In this document: piece by piece, positions 33,958-43,123 of the stretch | How the letters are laid out: every line of letters begins with the position of its first letter | Position numbering within the stretch: the stretch's first letter is position 1 | NCBI RefSeq assembly: GCF_028714215.1 | Contig: NZ_JAQTMS010000005.1 | Span: forward strand, 1 to 64,000 | Origin: Rhodoferax sp. | GTDB lineage: Bacteria > Pseudomonadota > Gammaproteobacteria > Burkholderiales > Burkholderiaceae_C | Direction of reading: 5' to 3' | Length of the DNA: 64,000 nucleotides | Made by a program: the position numbers and the translations under genes | The notes under the pieces: generated by a model | The model's database searches: none | Seen by the model: the letters and a program-made list of their open reading frames with translations, nothing else | Told to the model about the DNA's origin: nothing

Positions 33958-35128
33958 GGCACTGACGCGTGAGGCCCGCGCCCTGGCCCATGCCGAGCCG
34001 CTCTTGAGTGCGCCCGAGTCGGAGGTGGCGCGGCAACTGCAAATCTGCAATGCCTGCCGCTACTGCGAAGGTTTCTGTGCCGTCTTTCCGGCCATGACGC
34101 GGCGCCTTGAATTCGGCAAAGCCGATACGCACTACCTGGCCAACCTGTGCCACAACTGCGGCGCTTGCCTGCACGCCTGCCAGTACGCGCCGCCGCATGA
34201 GTTTGCCGTCAACGTGCCGCAGGCCATGGCCCAGCTCCGGCTCCAGACTTATTCTGACTATGCCTGGCCGGCAGCGCTGGGGGTTCTCTACAAGCGCAAC
34301 GGCTTGACCTTGGCGCTGGCGCTGGCGGCCGGCCTGTCGCTGTTTTTGCTGCTGGCGCTGGCCTGCAACGGCGCCTTGTTGCAGACGCCCATGCCGGGGA
34401 ATTTTTACGCGATCTTTCCGCACAATCTGCTGGTGTCGCTATTTGCGCCGGTGTTCGGGTTTGCCGTGCTGGCGCTCAGCCTGGGACTGCGCCGCTTTTG
34501 GCGCGAGGTCGCGCCCGCTAGCGCGTCCGACCCGGCAGAGACGGTGGTCTCAGGCGCAGCCGCCAGCGAGGCCGGCCTGAACGCCCTGCGCCTGAAATAC
34601 CTGGATGGCGGCCACGGCGAAGGTTGCAACAACCAGGACGACGGCTGGACGCTGTGGCGCCGGCGCTTTCATCACCTGACTTTTTACGGTTTTCTGCTGT
34701 GTTTTGCCGCCACCGCTGCCGCCACCTGTTACCACTACCTGCCGGGTTGGGACGCGCCCTACGACTGGCCCAGCCTGCCCAAACTGCTGGGCGTGTCGGG
34801 CGGCATCGGTCTGCTGTTGGGCACAGCGGGCCTGTTCCAGCTCAACCTGCGGCGCCACCCGCTGCACGGCGATGCGGCGCAAAAGCCAATGGACCGTGGT
34901 TTCATGGCCTTGCTGTTTTTCAGCAGCCTGAGCGGTCTGGCCTTGTGGCTGGGGCGTGGCTCGCTAGCCCTGCCGACGTTGCTGGCGGTGCATCTGGGCG
35001 TCGTGATGGCGCTGTTTGCCACGCTACCCTACGGCAAGTTCGCGCACGGCATTTTTCGTGGCGCGGCTCTGCTGAAGTGGGCCATTGAGAAAGGTCAGCC
35101 GGACCGGTTGAAGTTGGGATCAGATTGA
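33944..35128 (+). CDS. tcuB: Tricarballylate utilisation protein TcuB (Fe-S/cytochrome-type membrane electron carrier)
   Basis: A 394-residue membrane protein that re-oxidises the reduced flavin of TcuA and passes electrons to the quinone pool. The N-terminal soluble part has two 4Fe-4S cysteine sets: [11 protein letters not shown] (about 35-45) and [11 protein letters not shown] (about 69-79). It is followed by about six transmembrane helices with scattered histidines ([17 protein letters not shown]) that may carry haem. The ATG is inside the tcuA coding end, so translation is coupled. The following 322 bases hold only a dehydrogenase relic and the pntA leader. Confidence 0.9.
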   Translation: MQALEALTREARALAHAEPLLSAPESEVARQLQICNACRYCEGFCAVFPAMTRRLEFGKADTHYLANLCHNCGACLHACQYAPPHEFAVNVPQAMAQLRLQTYSDYAWPAALGVLYKRNGLTLALALAAGLSLFLLLALACNGALLQTPMPGNFYAIFPHNLLVSLFAPVFGFAVLALSLGLRRFWREVAPASASDPAETVVSGAAASEAGLNALRLKYLDGGHGEGCNNQDDGWTLWRRRFHHLTFYGFLLCFAATAAATCYHYLPGWDAPYDWPSLPKLLGVSGGIGLLLGTAGLFQLNLRRHPLHGDAAQKPMDRGFMALLFFSSLSGLALWLGRGSLALPTLLAVHLGVVMALFATLPYGKFAHGIFRGAALLKWAIEKGQPDRLKLGSD

Positions 35129-35195
35129 AGGCAAGAACCGGCCGGTGCCGCCTTTACGCAAGCTTTCCCGAAAACTTCGAGGGAGACGGCAGGGA

Positions 35196-35316
35196 TCTGC
35201 AACGCAACCACAAAACCGCCCTGGCGGCTGAGGGCGTGCGGGTGGCGATCTCGGCGCGCCGCCTGAATCTTTTGAATGACGTGGTCCAGCAGATTGAGAG
35301 ATTGCCATTTTATTGA
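35196..35316 (+). pseudogene. Fragment of a short-chain dehydrogenase gene
   Basis: A short open stretch encodes KTALAAEGVRVAISARRLNL followed by LNDVVQQIE and a stop. This matches the second strand and helix of the SDR Rossmann fold (usually ...ALAAEGARVAVSARR...). The glycine-rich loop before it and the catalytic YxxxK part after it are missing. It is a truncated relic between tcuB and pntA; the rest of 35129-35450 shows no other gene. Confidence 0.55.
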
Positions 35317-35450
35317 TCCACGTCATGCATCACCCCGCCGGTAGAGGTGGCAAATTCAGTTAAGCTCTGCGCGCAGTGTCTTCCGCAATGCTTGCCAACG
35401 AGAAGGCGCCGCACCCACTGTTGTAAAGAATCAAGCTGAGGAGTCGCTTT

Positions 35451-37112
35451 ATGCAAACTGGCGTACCTGTTGGGACGACACCGGGAACCACCGCTGCCGG
35501 CCCTGCCACCGAGACTGTCAAGTCCCCCCAACGCATCGGCGTGCCGCGCGAGGTATTTCCAGGAGAAAAGCGCGTTGCGACCGTGCCCGAGGTGGTGGAA
35601 AAACTGATCAAACTGGGCTTTTCCGTTGCCGTCCAATCGGGGGCCGGTGATGCCGCCAATTGCAGCGACGAGGCCTACCGGGCTGCGGGTGCCAGCGTGG
35701 TGCCGGACGCGGCCCAGTTGTGGGCCAGTTCGGACATCGTATTCAAGGTATCCGTGCCGACCACTGAAGAAGTCGGCCTGATGCATGAGGGCCAGACCCT
35801 GATAACCTTCATCTGGCCGGCGCAGAACCCAGAACTGATGCAGCAGCTCGCGGCGCGCAAGGTCACCGTGCTGGCCATCGACGCGCTGCCGCGCATGCTC
35901 TCGCGCGCCCAGAAGATGGACGCTTTGACCTCCCAAGCCGGCGTCGCCGGCTACCGCGCCGTGATCGAGGCCGCCAACGCCTTCGGCCGCTTCTTCAACG
36001 GCCAGATCACGGCCGCGGGCAAGGTGCCGCCGGCCAAGGTCTTCATCGCCGGTGCCGGCGTGGCCGGCCTGGCTGCGATTGGTACCGCTGCCGGTCTGGG
36101 CGCCATCGTGCGCGCCAACGACACGCGTGCCGAAGTGGCCGACCAGGTGGTGTCGCTGGGTGGCGAATTCGTCAAGGTCGATTATGAGGAAGAAGGCGGC
36201 GGCGGTGGCGGCTATGCCAAGGTGATGAGCGAGGGCTTTCAGAAGGCCCAGCGCGAGATGTACGCCAAGCAGGCCAAGGAGGTGGACATCATCATCACCA
36301 CCGCGCTGATCCCGGGCAAGCCCGCGCCCAGGTTGATCACCGCCGAGATGGTGAAGAGCATGAAGCCCGGCAGCGTGATCGTTGACATGGCGGCCGAGCG
36401 GGGCGGCAACTGCGAGCTGACCGAGCCAGGCCAAGTGGTGGTCAAGCACGGCGTGACCATCGTCGGCTACACCGATCTGACGAGCCGGCTGGCCAAGCAG
36501 TCCTCGACGCTGTACGCGACCAACCTGTTCCGGCTCTCCGAGGAACTGTGCAAGACCAAGGACGGCATCATCAACGTCAATATGGAAGACGACGCCATCC
36601 GCGGCCTGACGGTCATCAAGGAAGGCAACATCACCTGGCCGGCACCGGCGCCCAAACTGCCGGCGGCTGCACCCGCCGCGGCGGCAAAACCTGCCGCCGC
36701 ATCCGGCGCCAAAAAAGCGCACGGCCATGGCGAGCCCAGTGCCCCCATGCCGGCCGGCAAATTGACCATGATGTTCGCCGTGGCTGCGGTGCTGTTCTGG
36801 CTGATCGGCCACAGCGCGCCGAAGGAGTTCATGTCGCACTTCACGGTGTTTGTGCTGGCCTGCTTTGTCGGCTACATGGTGGTGTGGAACGTGAAACCTG
36901 CGTTGCATACACCGCTGATGAGCGTGACCAACGCGATCAGCAGCATCATTGCGATCGGCGCACTGGTACAGATATCGCCCTTGGTCGGTGCGGTCAACCG
37001 GCCCAATGAACTGATCACCTGGATTGCGGCGGTTGGCATTGCGCTGACAGCCATCAATATGTTCGGCGGTTTCGCCGTCACCCAGCGCATGCTGGCCATG
37101 TTCCGTAAATAA
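35451..37112 (+). CDS. pntA: NAD(P) transhydrogenase subunit alpha
   Basis: A 553-residue subunit of the proton-translocating transhydrogenase, which makes NADPH from NADH using the proton gradient. The NAD-binding domain I begins IGVPREVFPGEKRVATVPEVV and contains QMDALTSQ-like KMDALTSQAGVAGYRAV and the Rossmann AGAGVAGLAAIG. An Ala/Pro/Lys linker (about 405-435) with AHGHGE leads to four membrane helices that end the protein. Full-length fused form, not split into PntAA and PntAB. The N-terminus carries a Thr/Gly/Pro-rich 25-residue extension. pntB starts 12 bases after the stop. Confidence 0.95.
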   Translation: MQTGVPVGTTPGTTAAGPATETVKSPQRIGVPREVFPGEKRVATVPEVVEKLIKLGFSVAVQSGAGDAANCSDEAYRAAGASVVPDAAQLWASSDIVFKVSVPTTEEVGLMHEGQTLITFIWPAQNPELMQQLAARKVTVLAIDALPRMLSRAQKMDALTSQAGVAGYRAVIEAANAFGRFFNGQITAAGKVPPAKVFIAGAGVAGLAAIGTAAGLGAIVRANDTRAEVADQVVSLGGEFVKVDYEEEGGGGGGYAKVMSEGFQKAQREMYAKQAKEVDIIITTALIPGKPAPRLITAEMVKSMKPGSVIVDMAAERGGNCELTEPGQVVVKHGVTIVGYTDLTSRLAKQSSTLYATNLFRLSEELCKTKDGIINVNMEDDAIRGLTVIKEGNITWPAPAPKLPAAAPAAAAKPAAASGAKKAHGHGEPSAPMPAGKLTMMFAVAAVLFWLIGHSAPKEFMSHFTVFVLACFVGYMVVWNVKPALHTPLMSVTNAISSIIAIGALVQISPLVGAVNRPNELITWIAAVGIALTAINMFGGFAVTQRMLAMFRK

Positions 37113-37124
37113 GAGGAGCCACGC

Positions 37125-38543
37125 ATGAATTCGAGTCTGGCCACGGTCGCCTATATCGGCGCTACCATTTTGTTCATTTTGAGCCTGGGCGGTCTGTCCA
37201 ACCAGGAAAGCTCGCGTCGCGGCAACCTGTTCGGCATGATCGGCATGACCATTGCCGTGCTGGCCACGGTCTTTGGGCCGCAAGTCAACAGCGGCGGTTA
37301 CGCCTGGATCATTGCCGCCATGGTGGTGGGTGGCGGCATTGGTCTGTATCTGGCACGCATGGTGCAGATGACGCAAATGCCCGAGTTGGTGGCCTTCATG
37401 CACAGCATGGTGGGTCTGGCGGCGGTGCTGGTGGGGTTCGCCACTTTTGTCGACCCGACGGCCACGACCGGCTTCGAGGGCTCCGCGAAAACCATCCATG
37501 AGCTTGAAATCTACATCGGCATCTTCATCGGTGCCGTGACTCTGTCTGGCTCGGTCATTGCCTTTGGCAAGCTGTCGGGGCGCATCAGTGGCAACCCGAT
37601 GCTGCTGCCGGGCCGGCACTGGCTCAACCTGGCCGGCTTGCTGGTGGTGATTTATTTCGGTGGTGTCTTCATGCAGGCCCACACGGTGCAGGACGGCCTG
37701 GTCCCGATTGTCGTCATGACCGTACTTGCCCTGTTGTTTGGCGTGCACATGGTGATGGCCATTGGCGGTGCCGACATGCCGGTGGTGGTCTCGATGCTCA
37801 ACAGCTATTCCGGTTGGGCCGCGGCGGCGACCGGTTTCATGCTGTCCAACGACTTGTTGATCGTGGTCGGTGCCTTGGTCGGCTCCAGTGGCGCGATTCT
37901 GTCGTACATCATGTGCAACGCCATGAACCGCAGCTTCATCAGCGTGATCGCTGGCGGCTTTGGTACCACCAGCGCCAAGCCCACGGCGGCGGCGGGCGGT
38001 GCGCAGCCGGCCGGCGAGGTGACACCGGTGAGCGCCACGGAAACGGCCGAACTGTTGCGCGAAGCCAAGAGCGTGATCATCGTTCCGGGCTATGGCATGG
38101 CGGTGGCACAGGCACAGCACACGGTGTTCGAGATCACCAAACTGTTGCGTGACAAGGGCGTGAATGTGCGTTTTGGCATTCACCCGGTGGCCGGACGCAT
38201 GCCGGGCCACATGAACGTGCTGCTGGCCGAGGCCAAAGTGCCTTACGACATCGTGTTCGAGATGGATGAACTCAATGACGATTTTCCGGCTACCGATGTC
38301 ACCATGGTGATTGGTGCCAATGACATCGTCAACCCGAGCGCGCAGGACGATCCGAGCAGCCCGATCGCCGGCATGCCGGTGCTGGAAGTCTGGAAGGCCA
38401 AGACTTCCATCGTCATGAAGCGCAGCATGGCCTCGGGCTATGCCGGTGTCGACAACCCACTGTTCTACAAAGAGAACAACCGCATGCTGTTTGGCGACGC
38501 CAAGAAGATGCTCGACGAAGTGCTGGTGGTGCTGAAAACCTGA
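37125..38543 (+). CDS. pntB: NAD(P) transhydrogenase subunit beta
   Basis: A 472-residue partner of PntA. The first half has about eight to nine membrane helices forming the proton channel with PntA. The C-terminal domain III binds NADP(H), recognisable from [44 protein letters not shown] and the late [29 protein letters not shown]. Ribosome site AAGAGGAG. The gene is followed 5 bases after its stop by a short copy of the GGGACAGACC hairpin repeat, which could also limit read-through into fadD. Confidence 0.95.
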   Translation: MNSSLATVAYIGATILFILSLGGLSNQESSRRGNLFGMIGMTIAVLATVFGPQVNSGGYAWIIAAMVVGGGIGLYLARMVQMTQMPELVAFMHSMVGLAAVLVGFATFVDPTATTGFEGSAKTIHELEIYIGIFIGAVTLSGSVIAFGKLSGRISGNPMLLPGRHWLNLAGLLVVIYFGGVFMQAHTVQDGLVPIVVMTVLALLFGVHMVMAIGGADMPVVVSMLNSYSGWAAAATGFMLSNDLLIVVGALVGSSGAILSYIMCNAMNRSFISVIAGGFGTTSAKPTAAAGGAQPAGEVTPVSATETAELLREAKSVIIVPGYGMAVAQAQHTVFEITKLLRDKGVNVRFGIHPVAGRMPGHMNVLLAEAKVPYDIVFEMDELNDDFPATDVTMVIGANDIVNPSAQDDPSSPIAGMPVLEVWKAKTSIVMKRSMASGYAGVDNPLFYKENNRMLFGDAKKMLDEVLVVLKT

Positions 38544-38547
38544 GACC

Positions 38548-38581
38548 TTGCGGGACAGACCGAACCAGCTCTGTCCCCAAC
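38548..38581 (+). repeat. GGGACAGACC hairpin repeat, copy D (short)
   Basis: A 34-base version lacking the inner stem: GGGACAGA-CCGAACCAGC-TCTGTCCC, a perfect 8-bp hairpin right after the pntB stop, ending CCAAC like the other copies. Confidence 0.75.
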
Positions 38582-38743
38582 TGATCAAGGTATCGATTGC
38601 AGCGCGGGTCCGCAAGGACCGCGCTGCGTCTGTTTTGATGCAGCCTTGTTGTGCATCCGACAGCCTTCAAAGGTTAGGGAAAACACAAGTAAAAATAGAC
38701 GCAATAAGAGGCAAAATGCTCAGTTGCGTCACAGGCCCACACT

Positions 38744-38790
38744 TTGCGCGACAGACCGTGGCAGTAAAGCGGTGGGCTTGGTCCTTAACT
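38744..38790 (+). repeat. GGGACAGACC hairpin repeat, copy E (degenerate, fadD leader)
   Basis: A diverged copy: TTGCGCGACAGACC keeps the left arm, the right arm has become TTGGTCCTTAAC. It is followed by TGATTTGGAGG and the fadD ATG, the same relative position as copy A to ssb. The sequence between copies D and E (38582-38743) holds no gene. Confidence 0.55.
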
Positions 38791-38805
38791 GATTTGGAGG
38801 CAGGC

Positions 38806-40482
38806 ATGACAGATCGTATTTGGCTGAAGAGTTATCCGCCAGGGGTACCCGCTGATTTGGATACTTCGCAGTATTCTTCCCTGGTGGCCTTGATGGAGGA
38901 AAGCTTCCAGAAGTACGCCAGTCGAACCGCTTACAGTTTCATGGGCAAGGATGTGAGCTACGGGCAAACCGACGAGCTCAGTCGGGCCTTCGCGGTCTAC
39001 CTGCAAAGCCTGGGTCTGGTCAAGGGTGATCGGATTGCGATCATGATGCCCAATGTGCCCCAGTACCCGGTGGCGGTGGCTGCCATTCTGCGTGCCGGTT
39101 ATGTGGTGGTGAATGTCAACCCGCTGTATACGCCGCGCGAGCTGGAGCACCAACTCAAGGATTCCGGCTCGAAAGCCATTGTCATCATCGAGAATTTTGC
39201 CGCCACGCTTGAAAAATGCCTGGCCAGCACGCCGGTCAAGCACGTGGTGCTGTGCGCCATGGGCGACCAGTTGGGGTTTTTGAAAGGGGCGCTGGTCAAC
39301 TACGTGGTGCGCAACGTCAAGAAGATGGTTCCGTCCTACAGTCTGCCGGGCGCCGTGCGCTTCAACGAGGCCGTGGCCCGGGGCACGCGCGGCTCGATCA
39401 AGGCGGTCGCCGTCAAGCCCGACGATGTGGCCGTGCTGCAGTACACCGGCGGCACCACCGGCGTCTCGAAAGGCGCGGTGCTGTTGCATCGCAATGTGAT
39501 CGCCAACGTGCTGCAATCCGAGGCCTGGAATCAGCCGGTCACGAAACTGGTGCCGGCGAGTGAACAACTGACCACCGTTTGCGCCTTGCCGCTGTACCAC
39601 ATCTTTGCTTTTACGGTGGGCATGATGCTGTCCATGCGCACTGGCGGCAAGCTGATTCTGATTCCCAATCCGCGTGATTTGCCGGCGGTTCTGAAGGAAC
39701 TGTCGAAGCACGTCATCCACAGTTTCCCGGCCGTCAACACCTTGTTCAACGGCTTGGCCAATCACCCCGATTTCAACACCGTTGACTGGAGCCATCTCAA
39801 GGTCTCGGTCGGTGGCGGCACCGCGGTCCAGAGTGCCGTGGCCAAGCTGTGGTTCGAGAAAACCGGCTGTCCCATCTGCGAGGGTTATGGCCTGTCCGAG
39901 ACCTCGCCGTCGGCTAGTTGCAACCCGGTGACGGCCAAGGAATATACCGGCACCATTGGCGTGCCCTTGCCCAGCACTTACCTGAAACTGCTGGACGATG
40001 ACGGTCACGAGGTGGCTATCGGCCAATCCGGCGAGATTGCCATCAAGGGTCCCCAGGTGATGGCGGGTTACTGGCAGCGGCCGGATGAAACCGCCAAAGT
40101 CATGACGGCCGATGGTTTCTTCAAGTCGGGTGATATCGGGGTGATGGATGAACGCGGATTTTTCAAGATCGTGGACCGCAAGAAGGACATGATTCTGGTC
40201 AGCGGTTTCAATGTCTTTCCGACCGAGTTGGAAGATGTGGTGTCCCAATTGGACGGGGTGCTGGAGTGCGCTTGCGTGGGGGTGCCGGACGCCAAGACCG
40301 GTGAAGCTGTCAAGTTGGTGATCGTGAAGAAAAATCCGGACCTGACCGAGGCTCAAATCCGTGCTTACTGCAAGGAAAACCTGACCGGCTACAAGCAGCC
40401 CAAACTCATTGAGTTTCGCGCTGAATTGCCGAAAACGCCGGTTGGCAAGATTTTGCGCCGGGAACTGCGGGACAAGACCTGA
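38806..40482 (+). CDS. fadD: Long-chain fatty acid-CoA ligase
   Basis: A 558-residue acyl-CoA synthetase that activates long-chain fatty acids for beta-oxidation at the inner membrane. Signatures: YTGGTTGVSKGAVLLHRN (ATP P-loop), GYGLSETSP, and the FACS motif DGFFKSGDIGVMDERGFFKIVDRKKDMI. The N-terminus MTDRIWLKSYPPGVPADLD is typical of betaproteobacterial FadD. The ATG at 38806 has TTGGAGG 6 bases before it. mtnP begins 2 bases after the stop, so fadD leads an operon with the methylthioadenosine salvage genes, an unusual pairing that may reflect no functional link. Confidence 0.95.
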   Translation: MTDRIWLKSYPPGVPADLDTSQYSSLVALMEESFQKYASRTAYSFMGKDVSYGQTDELSRAFAVYLQSLGLVKGDRIAIMMPNVPQYPVAVAAILRAGYVVVNVNPLYTPRELEHQLKDSGSKAIVIIENFAATLEKCLASTPVKHVVLCAMGDQLGFLKGALVNYVVRNVKKMVPSYSLPGAVRFNEAVARGTRGSIKAVAVKPDDVAVLQYTGGTTGVSKGAVLLHRNVIANVLQSEAWNQPVTKLVPASEQLTTVCALPLYHIFAFTVGMMLSMRTGGKLILIPNPRDLPAVLKELSKHVIHSFPAVNTLFNGLANHPDFNTVDWSHLKVSVGGGTAVQSAVAKLWFEKTGCPICEGYGLSETSPSASCNPVTAKEYTGTIGVPLPSTYLKLLDDDGHEVAIGQSGEIAIKGPQVMAGYWQRPDETAKVMTADGFFKSGDIGVMDERGFFKIVDRKKDMILVSGFNVFPTELEDVVSQLDGVLECACVGVPDAKTGEAVKLVIVKKNPDLTEAQIRAYCKENLTGYKQPKLIEFRAELPKTPVGKILRRELRDKT

Positions 40483-40484
40483 GC

Positions 40485-41372
40485 ATGAGCAAGGAATTTC
40501 AAGCGCCGGTACTGGGCGTCATCGGTGGCAGTGGTGTTTACGATATCGACGGGCTCGTCAACAAGCGCTGGCAGCGTGTTGATTCGCCGTTTGGCGAAGC
40601 CTCCGATGAACTGCTGTTTGGCGAGCTGGACGGGCAGGCCATGGTATTTTTGCCGCGTCACGGACGCGGTCACCGGATACCGCCCTCCGAGATCAATTTT
40701 CGGGCCAATATCGATGCGCTGAAACGCGCCGGCGTCACCGACCTGCTGTCGGTCAGCGCCGTCGGTTCCCTGCGGGCTGATTTACCGCCCGGCACGTTCG
40801 TCATCGTTGACCAGTTCATCGACCGGACCTTTGCCCGCGAAAAAAGCTTTTTTGGCAGCGGACTGGTGGCGCACGTCTCGATGGCACACCCGGTTTGCAG
40901 TCGGCTCGGTGACCATCTTGAGCTGGCGGCCCGCGAGTCGGGAATTCAAGTCGCGCGTGGCGGTACCTACCTGGTCATGGAAGGCCCCCAGTTTTCCAGC
41001 CGGGCCGAGTCGCAGCTGTACCGAAGCTGGAACTGCGACGTGATCGGCATGACCAACATGCCGGAAGCCAAGTTGGCGCGGGAAGCGGAGCTTTGTTACG
41101 CCACCGTGGCGATGGTGACCGATTTTGACTGCTGGCACCCGGACCATGACGCGGTCACTGTGGAGGCGATCATCAAGGTGTTGCTGGCCAATGCCGAGAA
41201 GGCGCGCGGCCTGGTCAAGAGGGTGGCGCCCCGGCTTCATGCCGATGGCACTGCAGCCAATTGTTCCTGTCGCAGCGCACTCCAGCACGCCTTGATCACG
41301 GCGCCGGAGGCGCGCGACCCGGAGCTGATGAATCGTCTGGCCGCGGTTGCCGGGCGCGTGCTGGGGAACTGA
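40485..41372 (+). CDS. mtnP: S-methyl-5'-thioadenosine phosphorylase
   Basis: A 295-residue class I nucleoside phosphorylase that splits 5'-methylthioadenosine (or 5'-deoxyadenosine) into adenine and the ribose 1-phosphate derivative. The phosphate site GVIGGSGVYDIDGL is at 11-24, LPRHGRGHRIPPSEINFRAN follows, and the substrate-specificity block MEGPQFSSRAES and GMTNMPEAKLAREAELCYA are intact. MTA-type members keep this Asn-Met-Pro loop. The stop overlaps the start of the class II aldolase gene (TGATG). It is the first step of the three-gene salvage route encoded here. Confidence 0.94.
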   Translation: MSKEFQAPVLGVIGGSGVYDIDGLVNKRWQRVDSPFGEASDELLFGELDGQAMVFLPRHGRGHRIPPSEINFRANIDALKRAGVTDLLSVSAVGSLRADLPPGTFVIVDQFIDRTFAREKSFFGSGLVAHVSMAHPVCSRLGDHLELAARESGIQVARGGTYLVMEGPQFSSRAESQLYRSWNCDVIGMTNMPEAKLAREAELCYATVAMVTDFDCWHPDHDAVTVEAIIKVLLANAEKARGLVKRVAPRLHADGTAANCSCRSALQHALITAPEARDPELMNRLAAVAGRVLGN

Positions 41373-42043
41373 TGACGCAACATCCATCCAGCCCGCCCGA
41401 CAGTGAAAAAGAGCTGCGTCGCCGGATGGTGGAGGCGGCTCAAAAATTGACGACGCAGGGCCTCAACGGCACAACTTCCGGCAATATCGGGGTGCGCTTG
41501 GCGCAGTCTTTTTTGGTGACACCGTCCGGCGTTGCGTCCGACGAGTTGTTGCCCGAGGCGATCGTCGAGATGGATTTTTCGGGTGCGACTCTAGGCCCAG
41601 GCAAGCCTTCCAGCGAATGGCATTTTCACCGCGACATTCTCGCCGCGCGCGCCGAAATCGGCGCCATCGTGCACACGCACTCCCCCTATGCCAGCGCTTT
41701 GGCCTGCCTGCGGCGCGACATTCCCGCTTTTCATTACATGATTGCGGTGGCCGGTGGCGACTCGATCCGCTGCGCCCCCTATGCGATCTTTGGCAGCCAG
41801 GAACTCTCAGACCTGGCCTTGCTAGCACTGGAGAACCGCAAAGCCTGTCTGCTGGCCAATCATGGCGTGATTGCGCTGGGGCTCGATTTGGCCGACGCCA
41901 TGGCCCTGGCGTGTGAGGTCGAGTCGCTGTGCCAGCAGTACTGGTGCGCCTCGCAACTGGGTGAGCCGCAACTGCTGTCAGGCCCGCAGATGCAGGCGGT
42001 GCTGGAACGATTCAAGACTTACGGCCGGCGCGGCAGGGATTGA
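41372..42043 (+). CDS. Class II aldolase (fuculose-1-phosphate aldolase-like)
   Basis: A 223-residue zinc-dependent aldolase of the AraD/FucA fold. The metal and catalytic set is complete: Glu82 (SSEWHFH), His101 and His103 (VHTHSPYA) and His164 (LANHGVIA), after the phosphate-binding NGTTSGNIGVR. Between mtnP and mtnA, it most likely cleaves 5-methylthioribulose 1-phosphate (or 5-deoxyribulose 1-phosphate) to DHAP and an aldehyde, as in the DHAP shunt of Rhodospirillum rubrum. The alternative, dehydratase MtnB, has the same fold, but mtnC, mtnD and other downstream genes of the complete methionine salvage pathway are absent here. Confidence 0.85.
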   Translation: MTQHPSSPPDSEKELRRRMVEAAQKLTTQGLNGTTSGNIGVRLAQSFLVTPSGVASDELLPEAIVEMDFSGATLGPGKPSSEWHFHRDILAARAEIGAIVHTHSPYASALACLRRDIPAFHYMIAVAGGDSIRCAPYAIFGSQELSDLALLALENRKACLLANHGVIALGLDLADAMALACEVESLCQQYWCASQLGEPQLLSGPQMQAVLERFKTYGRRGRD

Positions 42044-42049
42044 CCGACG

Positions 42050-43114
42050 ATGAACCAGACACTCGGAGAAGCCGCGGCCGTGCAGACGCTCAGGTGGCTT
42101 GATGGGCACCTCGAAATGATAGACCAGAGGGTGCTGCCGGCACGCTTCGAGTACTTGCGCTACCACTGCGCGGCGGAGGTTGCCGAAGGCATTCGTTCGA
42201 TGGTGGTGCGCGGCGCGCCGGCGATTGGCTGCGCTGCCGCCTACGGTGTCGCCCTGGAGGCCTTGCGCCTGCGCCAGGCCAGTCGCGATCGCTTTGACGC
42301 CGGGTTGGAGGCCGGATTCCAGGTGCTGGCGGCGAGTCGACCGACGGCGGTCAATTTGTTCTGGGCCCTGAAGCGGATGCGTGGCGCGTGGGAGAGCCTG
42401 CGGGACCGCACGGTGGGCGAAATCGCCAACGCCCTGTTGCTGGAGGCGCATGAAATAGCGGCGCAGGATGTCCGCATCAACCGCGCCATGGGTGCCCACG
42501 GTGCCGCTTTGCTGGCGGACGGCGCCCGGGTCCTGACGCATTGCAACGCCGGTGCGTTGGCGACGGCGGGGCACGGCACGGCTTTGGGTGTGATTCGCTC
42601 GGCGGTGGAGGCCGGCAAGCGTATTTCGGTGATCGCGGATGAAACCCGGCCCTTTCTGCAAGGGGCGCGGCTGACGGCTTGGGAAATGGTGCAGGAAAAC
42701 ATTCCGGTGACCCTGATCACCGACAACATGGCGGGCCACCTGATGAGCCGGGGCGAGATCGATGCCGTGGTGGTGGGCACCGACCGGGTGGCGGCCAATG
42801 GGGATGTGGCGAACAAGATTGGCACCTACATGGTGGCGGTGCTGGCACAGCGTCACGGTATTCCGTTTTATGTCGCGTGCCCGCTGTCGACCATCGATCT
42901 GACGATTCCGGATGGGGCTGCCATTCCGATAGAAGAACGCGCCGCGGCCGAGGTGACCGGATTTCGGGACTGCCAGTGGGCCGCCAGCGGTGTCCGGGTT
43001 CGCAATCCCGCTTTCGACGTGACCCCGGCCGAGCTGGTCACCGCCCTGATCACCGAAGCAGGCGTGGTGCCGCAGCCGGATAGCCAAAATATTGCCGCCC
43101 TGTTCGCGACCTGA
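42050..43114 (+). CDS. mtnA: S-methyl-5-thioribose-1-phosphate isomerase
   Basis: A 354-residue isomerase converting methylthioribose 1-phosphate to methylthioribulose 1-phosphate, related to eIF2B. Substrate-binding RGAPAIGCAAAYGVAL is at 54-69. The catalytic pair is Cys165 in THCNAGALATAGHGTALG and Asp245 in GTDRVAANGDVANKIGT. The gene begins 6 bases after the aldolase stop and closes the operon. The order in the pathway is MtnP, MtnA, aldolase, although the gene order differs. It converges on corA. Confidence 0.95.
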   Translation: MNQTLGEAAAVQTLRWLDGHLEMIDQRVLPARFEYLRYHCAAEVAEGIRSMVVRGAPAIGCAAAYGVALEALRLRQASRDRFDAGLEAGFQVLAASRPTAVNLFWALKRMRGAWESLRDRTVGEIANALLLEAHEIAAQDVRINRAMGAHGAALLADGARVLTHCNAGALATAGHGTALGVIRSAVEAGKRISVIADETRPFLQGARLTAWEMVQENIPVTLITDNMAGHLMSRGEIDAVVVGTDRVAANGDVANKIGTYMVAVLAQRHGIPFYVACPLSTIDLTIPDGAAIPIEERAAAEVTGFRDCQWAASGVRVRNPAFDVTPAELVTALITEAGVVPQPDSQNIAALFAT

Positions 43115-43123
43115 GTTGACGCC

